NCBI RefSeq assembly: GCF_042219825.1
Contig: NZ_JBHJHQ010000007.1
Span: 62,001 to 126,000, forward strand
Reading direction: 5' to 3'
DNA: 64,000 nucleotides
Source: JBHJHP01 sp042219825
GTDB lineage: Bacteria; Bacteroidota; Bacteroidia; Bacteroidales; UBA5342
Part shown: piece by piece, positions 26,927 to 35,679 of the stretch
Position numbering within the stretch: the first letter of the stretch is position 1
Layout: each line of letters opens with the position of its first letter
Position numbers and translations under genes: made by a program
The notes under the pieces: model-generated
Told to the model about the DNA's origin: nothing
Database searches by the model: none
Seen by the model: the letters and a program-made list of their open reading frames with translations, nothing else

Positions 26927-28042
26927 TTATTCAATATTTAGATTATAGACTCCTGTTACCAGTATTTTTTTAGATTTTGGTACATCGGTCAGCTCTACCA
27001 GTTTTTCTGTTTTTCTACCAGTTTTTATTTTTGCTTTACTGAAAAAATAATCTTCAGGTGTTTCTTTTTCATACATTAAGATATAGGCATCATTATCTGA
27101 GAATACTACTGCAGACTCAGGTAGAGCAAACACCATTTCTGAGTTTGTAATAACATTACCTTCCACAAATTGTTGATTTACAAAGTTTGCAGATTCGGAA
27201 GCATCAATATCAGCAAAGCATTCAATGGAGCGGGTATCGGGCATGATGGCCTTACCAACTGAAGCTAACTTAGCTGTATGTTTGATGTTTTTGTTACCGG
27301 CCGGAGAGAATTCAATGGTTTGACCCGGTTTTAATTTATTGATGTCTTTCTCAAAAACTGAAAGTTTAATCTGGAAAGATTCAGGATCAACAATTTCAGC
27401 AATGGTTTGCTGCGGTTCAATAAACTGTCCAACGGTTGCATTTATGTTTGTAAGATAACCCTTAATGAGTGCCTTAAGTGTATAAGATGTATAAAAATTA
27501 CCATCCTGAACCCGGTTTACATCCAACCCTATTTTCTCTAATTTAAGTTTCAAAGCATTAAATTTGGCTCTTTCTGCCAAATAGTTGCTTTCTGCCATGA
27601 TATACTCTTTTTTTGAACCAATATTTTCGTCATTAAGCTCTTTGGTTCTTTCGTATTCACTTTTCAGTCGTTTGAGCATGGCAGCTGACTCTGCATAGTC
27701 TTTTTGCAGATCAATCAGCACACCTCCCGATATTTCTATTAAAGATGTCCCTTTAATAGTTTGCATCCCGGGTTTTCCATATACCTTGCTGACAATTCCC
27801 GGAACAGGAAGGCTGATTTGTGCTTTCCCGTTTGCTTTGGGCGTAATTGTGCCGGTAAAGTATACCATATCAGAAAACGGGCTTAAGGCAGGTTCTCCCA
27901 ACGCCATCTTTTCGGTATCAAACTGGGCTTTTGTTATTTGAATCAAATCTGAAGCAGTTTCTTCAGTCTCTGCAGATTTATGCTGACAGGATAAAAGTAC
28001 AGTACTGAATAATAGTATGGATAAAATAAAGTGTGATTTCAT
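26927..28042 (-). CDS. RND efflux periplasmic adaptor (CusB/CzcB family) lipoprotein
   Basis: The 371-residue protein has a lipoprotein signal (STVLLSC, Cys19). It shows the adaptor layout: a barrel-sandwich hybrid ('KAQISLPVPGIVSKVYGKPGMQTIKGTSLIEIS'), a helical hairpin (about 110-160, 'AAMLKRLKSEYERTKELNDENIGSKKEY') and the beta-barrel/membrane-proximal parts. It lies 12 bp downstream of the RND-TolC fusion gene in the same direction. It should bridge pump and outer-membrane channel in export of metal ions such as Cu, Zn, Co or Cd. Metal specificity is not determinable: no methionine- or histidine-rich N-terminal extension is seen. Confidence 0.92.
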   Translation of the reverse strand: MKSHFILSILLFSTVLLSCQHKSAETEETASDLIQITKAQFDTEKMALGEPALSPFSDMVYFTGTITPKANGKAQISLPVPGIVSKVYGKPGMQTIKGTSLIEISGGVLIDLQKDYAESAAMLKRLKSEYERTKELNDENIGSKKEYIMAESNYLAERAKFNALKLKLEKIGLDVNRVQDGNFYTSYTLKALIKGYLTNINATVGQFIEPQQTIAEIVDPESFQIKLSVFEKDINKLKPGQTIEFSPAGNKNIKHTAKLASVGKAIMPDTRSIECFADIDASESANFVNQQFVEGNVITNSEMVFALPESAVVFSDNDAYILMYEKETPEDYFFSKAKIKTGRKTEKLVELTDVPKSKKILVTGVYNLNIE

Positions 28043-28054
28043 AATCGTTACTGT

Positions 28055-31000
28055 TTATTTTGAATAGTTTATTATTTCTGAAGAAATGACGTTGTAGTTA
28101 AAAAGATTATCATAATAATCAAGCTCAATTCCTGATGCTGACTCGAAACTGGTGACAAACTGGTAGAAATTTATCTCCCCAAGTTCATACGATTTCAATG
28201 CTGTTCTCATTATTTCCTTGTACAGCATTTTCCCTTCAGTAAAGTAGTAATCAAGTAAAGCTTTGTATTTTAACCGTGTATTTATGAGTTCATTTAAATT
28301 TGTGTTTATTTTTTTAATCTCATTCTCTGATGATATGGTTTGTGCATGACCCGCAATTTTTGCAGCCTGGATTCTGGCTTTGTCATCTGCAAAAAGAAGT
28401 GGAATAGCCACACCAACCTGAAAACCATGGTAGATCTTTGAATTATCATAACGGTTCGATCCAAGAAAGTAATTAAACGTGAAATCAGGAAGCGTTTTAT
28501 TCTTCTCAATTTTAATCAGGGAATTCGTAAAGTCATTCTCAAACCTGAGGAGTTGAATAGATGGAACCGAATCCGTCTTTAGCGTCGTTGTTTGTATGAA
28601 CTCAAGTGAATCAGATACATAAAAGTCGGCATCGTAATTCATTAGTGTTTTGAGTTTTTTGTAGGTATTTCCCAGATCAATTTCAATGGAGTTCAGAAAT
28701 ATGCCTGTCTGACTTTTTTTAGCTTTAATATTTAATACATCAAGTCGGCTGATGTCACCTTTTTCCGCTCTTTTTTCAGAATTGTTCAGTAACTCCGTAT
28801 ATAAGCTGTCCAGTTTAAGATACAGCTTTTGCTTATTCCGAAGCATCTGGTAATTGAAAAATGCATATGAAACATCTTTTATGACAACCCTTTTTTGAAT
28901 GTCTAGTCTTGTTTCAGCCATGGAGACTTCAATAGACCTGGAATTGCTTTGAGCCGAATAATACGTTGGAAAACTAAAGCTCTGTTCAACCCCCCATACT
29001 TTCAACGGGTAACCGTTTTCAGCAATATTATTCTGATCCAGTCCATAACTTACCGTTGTTTTATCAAATGCATATGCCGTTTTCTTTAAAGCCTTACTTT
29101 CATCCACTTTGAGCGAATATGCCGCAATATCTGCATTGTTTTGAACGGCAATGTCAATCGCTTCATTTAAGTTCAGTGTTTTGTTTTGTCCGAACAACGA
29201 AAGGCCGGGCATTAGTAATAACAAGATGATAATGCTAGTACTATTTGAGCGGATAAAACGTAACGGAAAAAGCTGAATGCGTTTTACGTTGTAAAATATT
29301 TCGTAAAGGAGTGGAAGAGCAATCATCGTAAGCATGGTAGATGTTACCAGTCCGCCAATGACCACTGTGGCAAGCGGGCGCTGCACTTCAGCTCCGGCTC
29401 CGGTAGATATTGCCATAGGCAAAAAACCTGTGGCTGCCGCACCGGCAGTTAGCATAACAGGACGCAGGCGGTCTTTTGTTCCTGTCATGATCAGCTCCCG
29501 CATTGATTTCATGCCCTGATGTTCCAGTTCCTTTAAATGTTCAATGAGTACAATTCCGTTTAATACGGCAATACCGAACAATGCGATGAAACCTACGCCT
29601 GCTGATACGCTGAAAGGTAGTCCGCGTAACCAAAGCAAAAAGACACCACCAACAGTGGCCAAAGGTATTGCCGAAAAAATCATAATGGCATCACGCAACG
29701 ATTTAAAAGCAAAATGTAAAAAGATAAAGATTAATAACATAGCTATTGGAACAGCGATCAGCAGACGGTTGGATGCGTTTTGTAAATTCTCAAACTGTCC
29801 GCCATATTCAATATAATTTCCGGGACTGAGTTTGACGTTATCATTTATGCGCTGTTGTATATCCATGATCACAGATTGCAAATCGCGGTTTCTTACATTC
29901 ACACTGACTACAACGCGTCTCTGGGTGTTGTCCCGCGATATCTTAGCCGGACCTTGTGTGTAAGTAATGTCAGCGAGTTCAGATAACGGTATTTGTGCGC
30001 CTGTGGAAACAGGAACCTGAAGTTGTCGGATATTTTCAATGCCTGTCCGGTTTTCATTTCCAAATCGCATGACCATATCAAACCGTTTTTCACCTTCAAA
30101 AACAACTCCGACAATTTTCCCTCCAAATGCAGATGATAAGTACGTATTTAAATCGTCAATATTAACGCCATAATATGCAATTTTACTTCTGTTATATTTT
30201 ACCCTGATCTGTGGTAAGCCTGATGTTTTTTCCAGTATAACATCACTTGCACCGGGAATATCAGCAATCAAATCCTTCACCTCCGCAGCTTTTTGAGTGA
30301 TATAGTTAAGATCTTCACCAAATATTTTAATGGCAATATCGGATCGTACACCTGTAATGAGTTCGTTAAACCTCATTTCGATGGGCTGTGTAAATTCATA
30401 ATCTATTCCGGGAATAACCGATAATGCGTTTTTGAATTTATCAGCCAGTTCTTCCTTCCCTTTTGCAGCAGTCCATTCCTCCCTTGGTTTTAACTTGATG
30501 ATCATATCGATTTCTTCCATCGACATCGGGTCAGTTGGCACCTCTGCTGCACCAATCCTGGATACTATCTGATGAACTTCATCGGGAAATTCCTTTATCA
30601 GTATATTTTCCATTTTTGTAGTTGTCTCAACTGTTTTCGAAAGGGATGTGCCGGTTTTTAATACGGGTTGGATCACAAAATCACCTTCATTAAGTGTCGG
30701 AACAAATTCACCGCCCATTTTTGAGAATAATACACCTGTGAAAATGAGTGATATAATAGCGAGCCCAAGCACAATCTTTTTGTGATCATAGGACCATTCG
30801 ATAACCGGGTGATAGGAATTGTAGGCGACCTTCATGATCCAGTCTGAAATGTTTCGTTTTTTCGTTTTTCCTGGTCTCAGGAATAAAGAAGAGGCGACCG
30901 GAAGCCAGGTAAGCCCCATAATCATGGCGCCAATAATCGCAAAGGAAAAAGCCAGTGCCATTGGACGGAACATTTTCCCTTCCACACCACTTAAGGAAAG

Positions 31001-32401
31001 AATGGGAATAAATACGATCAGAATAATCACCTGTCCGAAAATGGCGGACTGCATCATTTTTGAAGCCCCTTCGTGTGATATCCTGTCCATAATCGTTTGG
31101 CGTCCATTTTTGTCACTTTTCAGGATTTCCTTTTTTTGCACCGTCATTTTGATGGCAATAAATTCTACGATGATCACGGCACCGTCTATTATGATTCCAA
31201 AGTCCAGTGCGCCCAAACTCATTAAATTGGCATCGATCCCAAAAATATACATCATTGAAATGGTAAACAGTAGTGCCAAAGGTATCATGGATGCAATTAC
31301 AAGCGCGGATCTGATATTGCCAAGTAAAAGGATAACGGTCAGCATGACGATAATGGCACCAAGAACCAGGTTTTCAACCACAGTAAACGATGTTTTGGCT
31401 ATCAGTTCGCTACGTTCCAGAATGGGATTAATGAATATGCCTTCCGGTAGATTTGTCTGTATTTCGGCCACTCTTGAATTTACTTCATTGATAACCTCTT
31501 TGGAGTTTGCATTCTTTAGCATCATTATTTGACCCAGTACTGTTTCTCCTTTCCCGTTTGCCGTTATGGCTCCGAAACGATTGGCATAACCATAATGAAC
31601 TTTGCCCAAATCCTTTACTAATACAGGTGTCCCGGCATTGTTTTTAACCACTATATTTTCGATGTCCTCCAAAGATGTTACCTGTCCGTCGCCCCTGATA
31701 AAATAGCTTTGGTTTGTCTTCTCAATATAGGATCCGCCGGAAATACTGTTGTTTTTTTCAAGGGCATTGAATACATCCATCAATGTAATATTAAGGCTTA
31801 ACAGGCGCGAAGGCTCAACGGCTACTTCGTACTGCTTTAAATAACCGCCCCAGCTGTTTATTTCTACTACCCCGTTAATGCCTGATAATCTTCGTTTGAT
31901 GATCCAATCCTGAATGGTCCTTAATTCCATTGGCGAATACTTGTTTTCGTATCCGGGTTTTACATCTACAATATACTGGTATATCTCACCCAGTCCTGTT
32001 GTTATCGGACCCATTTCAGGAGCACCGTATGCTTCGGGAATGTTGGCCGAAGCGCTCTTAATTTTTTCGGCAATTAACTGACGGGGAAGATATGTGCCTA
32101 AACTTTCCTTTAGCACAACCGTAACAACCGAGATACCAAATTTTGATACCGATCTGATTTCCTCTACTCCAGGCAAATTGGCCATTTCCATCTCGACCGG
32201 AGCGGTAATAAACTGTTCAATCTCCTGGGTCGATAGATTTCCTGAAGTTGTAATGACCTGAACCTGGTTGTTGGTAATATCAGGTACTGCGCCAACGGGT
32301 ATTCTAAGGATGGAATAAAAACCAAAGCCTGCAACTGTTAATGTGAAGAGAATTACGATCAGTTTATTCCTGACACTAAAATTTACAATTTTTTCTAACA
32401 T
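28055..32401 (-). CDS. heavy-metal RND pump (CusA/CzcA) fused to TolC-like outer-membrane factor
   Basis: The 1448-residue protein has two parts. Residues 1 to about 1045 form a complete CusA/CzcA heavy-metal RND pump: N-terminal helix, two porter regions, 12 membrane helices, and a charged helix-4 motif 'LGALDFGIIIDGAVIIVE' of the HME class. A hydrophobic stretch at about 1048-1064 ('SIIILLLLMPGLSLFG') resembling a signal peptide follows. From about 1068 to the end is an outer-membrane efflux protein with paired coiled-coil repeats ('LNLNEAIDIAVQNNADIAAYS'). Such fusions occur in Bacteroidota; whether the chain is cleaved after the internal signal is not known. It is encoded between the Fur-like regulator and the adaptor, forming one efflux locus. 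Confidence 0.93.
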   Translation of the reverse strand: MLEKIVNFSVRNKLIVILFTLTVAGFGFYSILRIPVGAVPDITNNQVQVITTSGNLSTQEIEQFITAPVEMEMANLPGVEEIRSVSKFGISVVTVVLKESLGTYLPRQLIAEKIKSASANIPEAYGAPEMGPITTGLGEIYQYIVDVKPGYENKYSPMELRTIQDWIIKRRLSGINGVVEINSWGGYLKQYEVAVEPSRLLSLNITLMDVFNALEKNNSISGGSYIEKTNQSYFIRGDGQVTSLEDIENIVVKNNAGTPVLVKDLGKVHYGYANRFGAITANGKGETVLGQIMMLKNANSKEVINEVNSRVAEIQTNLPEGIFINPILERSELIAKTSFTVVENLVLGAIIVMLTVILLLGNIRSALVIASMIPLALLFTISMMYIFGIDANLMSLGALDFGIIIDGAVIIVEFIAIKMTVQKKEILKSDKNGRQTIMDRISHEGASKMMQSAIFGQVIILIVFIPILSLSGVEGKMFRPMALAFSFAIIGAMIMGLTWLPVASSLFLRPGKTKKRNISDWIMKVAYNSYHPVIEWSYDHKKIVLGLAIISLIFTGVLFSKMGGEFVPTLNEGDFVIQPVLKTGTSLSKTVETTTKMENILIKEFPDEVHQIVSRIGAAEVPTDPMSMEEIDMIIKLKPREEWTAAKGKEELADKFKNALSVIPGIDYEFTQPIEMRFNELITGVRSDIAIKIFGEDLNYITQKAAEVKDLIADIPGASDVILEKTSGLPQIRVKYNRSKIAYYGVNIDDLNTYLSSAFGGKIVGVVFEGEKRFDMVMRFGNENRTGIENIRQLQVPVSTGAQIPLSELADITYTQGPAKISRDNTQRRVVVSVNVRNRDLQSVIMDIQQRINDNVKLSPGNYIEYGGQFENLQNASNRLLIAVPIAMLLIFIFLHFAFKSLRDAIMIFSAIPLATVGGVFLLWLRGLPFSVSAGVGFIALFGIAVLNGIVLIEHLKELEHQGMKSMRELIMTGTKDRLRPVMLTAGAAATGFLPMAISTGAGAEVQRPLATVVIGGLVTSTMLTMIALPLLYEIFYNVKRIQLFPLRFIRSNSTSIIILLLLMPGLSLFGQNKTLNLNEAIDIAVQNNADIAAYSLKVDESKALKKTAYAFDKTTVSYGLDQNNIAENGYPLKVWGVEQSFSFPTYYSAQSNSRSIEVSMAETRLDIQKRVVIKDVSYAFFNYQMLRNKQKLYLKLDSLYTELLNNSEKRAEKGDISRLDVLNIKAKKSQTGIFLNSIEIDLGNTYKKLKTLMNYDADFYVSDSLEFIQTTTLKTDSVPSIQLLRFENDFTNSLIKIEKNKTLPDFTFNYFLGSNRYDNSKIYHGFQVGVAIPLLFADDKARIQAAKIAGHAQTISSENEIKKINTNLNELINTRLKYKALLDYYFTEGKMLYKEIMRTALKSYELGEINFYQFVTSFESASGIELDYYDNLFNYNVISSEIINYSK

Positions 32402-32585
32402 GGTGAGTAATATTCAGTAAAATTGAATCCTTTTAATAGTTATCAATAAGACACTATGTCTTTAATAAAAATATAGTTTTTGGGTGGAAGAGAATGATGA
32501 CTGATACAATTCTTCAATTGCATTCAGAGTATTTCGATTTACTATAAATTATGTATCGCAAATATGATATGTATACATGACTTTT

Positions 32586-33011
32586 TCAGCATTTATTAAA
32601 TTTTCCCCGGATCTGAAGGACTATATCTTCTATTTTAAATCCCGGCAACTGTTTATGGTTGAAATAATCCTTTAAATAATTATCCAGATCGCTATCGAAA
32701 TAATCTTCAATTACATCGCATTCTGAGCAGTATAAATGATGATGATTTTCCGTCAGCCCATCGTAGCGCATAATATCCCTGTCTGTCTTAACTTTTTTAA
32801 TGATGTTCTTTTCAACCAGGGTTTCCAGTACCTTGTAAACTGTTCCGGTGGCAATATTAGGATTACGTTCCCGGATGAATTCACAGATTCTTTCAGCCGT
32901 AGGATGATTTTTAAGGGCATAGACAGCCTCAAGGATATTCATCCGTTGTGGTGTTACTTTTAGCCCTGCACCCACAAGTTTGGTTCTGACCTCTTCTGTT
33001 GTTACTTTCAT
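32586..33011 (-). CDS. Fur/PerR-family transcriptional regulator
   Basis: The product is 141 residues from the ATG at 33011 (MKVTTEEVRTKLV). It has the Fur winged helix ('LKVTPQRMNILEAVY', 'ATGTVYKVLETLVEKNII') and the metal-sensing half 'HHHLYCSECDVIEDYF', with one CxxC pair and a terminal cysteine. A longer frame to 33053 exists, but a near-perfect 29-bp palindrome (33021-33049) lies exactly there, so it is the operator and the start is 33011. Likely autoregulated; it may also control the adjacent metal-efflux genes, 184 bp downstream on the same strand. The class (iron, zinc, peroxide) cannot be fixed by eye; the 6-1-6 core recalls PerR boxes. Confidence 0.9.
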   Translation of the reverse strand: MKVTTEEVRTKLVGAGLKVTPQRMNILEAVYALKNHPTAERICEFIRERNPNIATGTVYKVLETLVEKNIIKKVKTDRDIMRYDGLTENHHHLYCSECDVIEDYFDSDLDNYLKDYFNHKQLPGFKIEDIVLQIRGKFNKC

Positions 33012-33020
33012 TTGAATTGT

Positions 33021-33049
33021 TTCTAAATAAGAATCATTCTTGTTTAGAA
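33021..33049 (-). promoter_or_regulatory. Fur/PerR-type operator upstream of the regulator gene
   Basis: This is a 29-bp inverted repeat: 14-bp arms TTCTAAATAAGAAT and ATTCTTGTTTAGAA around a central C, with one mismatch. The core AAGAAT-C-ATTCTT has 6-1-6 symmetry. It ends 9 bp upstream of the chosen start codon. Confidence 0.75.
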
Positions 33050-33153
33050 ACATATAAATTTACGAATTGTTTTTGCGACATGAAAACAAATAGTAACTAA
33101 ACATTGTAGAAAACATGTTTTATTTCATAAAGTATTTCCAAATCTGTAACTAT

Positions 33154-34884
33154 CTACCTTTTATTGACCTCTTTCTTTATTAATCTATCCACTATCTGAG
33201 TATTGTTATAGATATAAGCTGTTATTAAGGAACCGGAATCATCCAGATAGAATGTTACGGTTAGCGGTGAATTTTCAACCTGATATACATTTCCTGATTT
33301 TGGCAGTAAGCTAAACTGTCGTCCTGCCGGATCTGTAACTTGAAGAACACAGTCCCTGAGTTCAATGGTCAGGAATTCATGACTGTTTGTTTCAAAGCTC
33401 CCTGCCAGCTTGTCCAGATCGATTACCGGCGTGGTTGTATTTTTTGTATTTAACGAAGGCAGTATGTAGCGGGTCAGTATCTCATCCTGGCGTTGAGGCT
33501 TCAGCATAAAGTTACCACCTGTCATTACAAATACAGCATTGGCTTCAGGAATCAGCATGATGATCTGTTCCCCATGACCAAGGGCAAATATAGTCCGGAA
33601 AGATCTTCCGTCAACGGTATAGTTTTTCATCCACCAGGTATAACCATAATCCAGTGTCCCTGCATTGGCATGCTTCTCAGTTGAAACGCTTACCCATTCC
33701 GGCGAGATAATCTGCTGGTTATTCCATTTACCTTTATTAAGGTATAACATACCGAACTTTATCATTGTCCTGGGTGAAAGCTTCAGTGCATCAAGAAATT
33801 TAAAATTCCCGTTTTCAATTATCTTCCATTCATATTCATCAGTTCCCAGCGGACTAAATAAAAAGGTTTTAGCGAAACTATCCAGTGACATACCAGAGGT
33901 TTTTTCTATTATTCCCTGGTGCAAAAAGTTAAAGCGGTTATTGTACAAAAACGTTTTCCCTGGTTTGTTAATCAGATTTTTATTGAGGACATAGTTGATG
34001 TAATCCGGTGACAGGTAAATCTCAGAATCATCACTTGGACCATCTTCGTTATAGGGCTTCCACTCCAAACCGGAAGTCATACTTAAGAGATGCCTGATTT
34101 GTACCGGATAATTTTTTCTGATCCACCGGGTACTGTCCCTGTCCGAAAAATAGCTGCTAACATATTCATTCTCGTCCGGAATAAACCCGTTGTCAATTGC
34201 AATGCCAACCAGGGCTGATTGAATGGTTTTGATCACAGATTCTACTTTGTGTACATCATGGATGTTATAGTTATGAAAATATTCTTCAAATACCAGTTTA
34301 TTGTCTTTTACCAGCAAAAGACTGTGAACAGTAGCCATTTTACCACTCAGGATATTCTTTACAAGCTGAACCAGATAGCTGGTATCAATGTCTGCCTCAG
34401 CCAGGGTGCCGGTTGCAATGCCATCCTCTGCATGAATAGGTGGACGATAGGTATATGAAAATTCGCGGTCCCCGTTAGCTTTAAGGCGTGGTATTTTATA
34501 ATAGGACAGTGCTTCTGCTGAAATACGTCTTATGATAAAAGGCGACGAATAGAACGTTCCGGCAAACCTGATGCCTTTAATTACACCATTATCAGGATTT
34601 AGTTTCCCGTCATATTTATAGATTCCGCTTACTGTCTCATAATGCAGACTGTCATTTTGAAACCAGACATGTTCTCCAGGAACGTGTAATAAGCCATCTT
34701 CCGGTTCATCAATGGTAAGTTTTAACTTTCCATTTTCAGCATTAAAGTACAATATTTGTTTAGGAAAATTAACTGAATCCGTAAATGTAGCTTCCCAATA
34801 GCCTGTTATAGGCTCGTATTTGTTATGACAGGCTGAAAATAGTACCAGTGATGAGAAAAGTAATATTATGTGGTGGGGTTTCAT
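33154..34884 (-). CDS. serine hydrolase lipoprotein (beta-lactamase-related) with N-terminal beta domain
   Basis: The 576-residue protein has a lipobox LFSAC (Cys19). The N-terminal ~125 residues resemble a lipocalin-like beta domain ('ITGYWEATFTDS... LHYETVSGIYKYDGKLN'). The catalytic domain (about 165-490) has S216-V-I-K219, 'HLLSMTSGLEW', a Y-N-N motif near residue 325 and 'GHGEQII' as third motif (HGE in place of KTG). The C-terminal ~85 residues form another beta-rich module. This layout is typical of Bacteroidota serine hydrolases with esterase or peptidase activity; beta-lactam resistance should not be assumed. It reads leftward toward the Fur-like gene; a decayed copy of its 3' end appears at 35.5 kb. 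Confidence 0.87.
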   Translation of the reverse strand: MKPHHIILLFSSLVLFSACHNKYEPITGYWEATFTDSVNFPKQILYFNAENGKLKLTIDEPEDGLLHVPGEHVWFQNDSLHYETVSGIYKYDGKLNPDNGVIKGIRFAGTFYSSPFIIRRISAEALSYYKIPRLKANGDREFSYTYRPPIHAEDGIATGTLAEADIDTSYLVQLVKNILSGKMATVHSLLLVKDNKLVFEEYFHNYNIHDVHKVESVIKTIQSALVGIAIDNGFIPDENEYVSSYFSDRDSTRWIRKNYPVQIRHLLSMTSGLEWKPYNEDGPSDDSEIYLSPDYINYVLNKNLINKPGKTFLYNNRFNFLHQGIIEKTSGMSLDSFAKTFLFSPLGTDEYEWKIIENGNFKFLDALKLSPRTMIKFGMLYLNKGKWNNQQIISPEWVSVSTEKHANAGTLDYGYTWWMKNYTVDGRSFRTIFALGHGEQIIMLIPEANAVFVMTGGNFMLKPQRQDEILTRYILPSLNTKNTTTPVIDLDKLAGSFETNSHEFLTIELRDCVLQVTDPAGRQFSLLPKSGNVYQVENSPLTVTFYLDDSGSLITAYIYNNTQIVDRLIKKEVNKR

Positions 34885-35159
34885 GATAATTAATGTTATA
34901 ATAAATAAAAATAGATAATTAATTCATTTAATAAAAGATAGTTAGTTTAAATGTTTAGACTGTCCGTTAAATTACAAATAGAATAGTAACTATTAATGCA
35001 TCAAAAGTATCTGTTGGATGAATCCTGAATCAGGAGAGGATGTTAAACCCATTGGTATAATTGCATTTAATGCTGAAAGTTTGTAGTTCTGTTTTCTATG
35101 TCGAACATATCAATAAAAACCTATATTTACTCTGTTTTATCAATCCCAACGACGCAACA
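34885..35159. other. intergenic, no gene recognised
   Basis: AT-rich spacer between the serine hydrolase start and the PAP2-like fragment. A short frame beginning ATG at 35098 stops after 21 codons. Nothing else is recognisable. Confidence 0.5.
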
Positions 35160-35473
35160 TTGAAGAATATCGATTACGTCTTTTTATAAGTTATCTGCCC
35201 GTAAGCACATTGTTTATAGTCTTTGCAAAGGATCAATCCTTGCCGGTTTGGCCATTGGTTTTAGTTCGTTTGCTTTTGCTTCCCCTTGTTTTTCTGCTGA
35301 TTTACATAGGCAATAAGAGCATTCATCCTGTTGTCCGGTTGATAAGGGACGCTTATCCCTTAATTGTGAGTGGTAACTTTTACTCCGAAACAGTATATTA
35401 TAACACGCTGATATTTAACAATATTGATCTATTGCTTATTCATCTGGATGTGAAACTTTTTGGTATGCAGCCT
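35160..35473 (+). pseudogene. N-terminal fragment of a PAP2-family membrane protein
   Basis: The frame gives 'LFISYLPVSTLFIVFAKDQS', hydrophobic segments and 'AYPLIVSGNFYSETVYYNTLIFNNIDLLLIHLD...FGMQP', which resembles the N-terminal third of PAP2/AUR1-like phosphatase proteins of Bacteroidota. The first codons (LKNIDYVF) are in another frame, separated by a small indel at about 35180-35187. The fragment ends abruptly at 35473, where a duplicated piece of the fur-like gene begins, and the catalytic histidine motifs are missing. The family assignment rests on memory of conserved patterns and is moderate. Confidence 0.5.
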
Positions 35474-35672
35474 ACAAGTTTGGTTCTGACCTCTTCTGTT
35501 GTCACTTTCATTTGAATTGTACAAAACCAGTATTATTTCATAAATCGTTTCCTAACCTGTTGCTAATTTCTCAGCATTAGCTTCTGTTTTTATTTATCTG
35601 TTCACCGTCTGAGAATTATCATATAGATTAGCTTTTTTAGTAATCAGGAATTTATGACTGTTAATTTCTTAC
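35474..35672. repeat. decayed duplication of fur 5' end and serine hydrolase 3' end
   Basis: Positions 35474-35520 match 32974-33020 (first codons of the Fur-like gene and upstream bases) at 46 of 47 bases. After a gap that removes the operator (about 33021-33106), similarity resumes at 35520-35561 with 33107-33147, and more weakly at 35600-35670 with 33180-33215 and 33370-33395. The order is the same as in the intact locus, so an ancestral segmental duplication has decayed here. Confidence 0.8.
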
Positions 35673-35679
35673 TGAGTAT

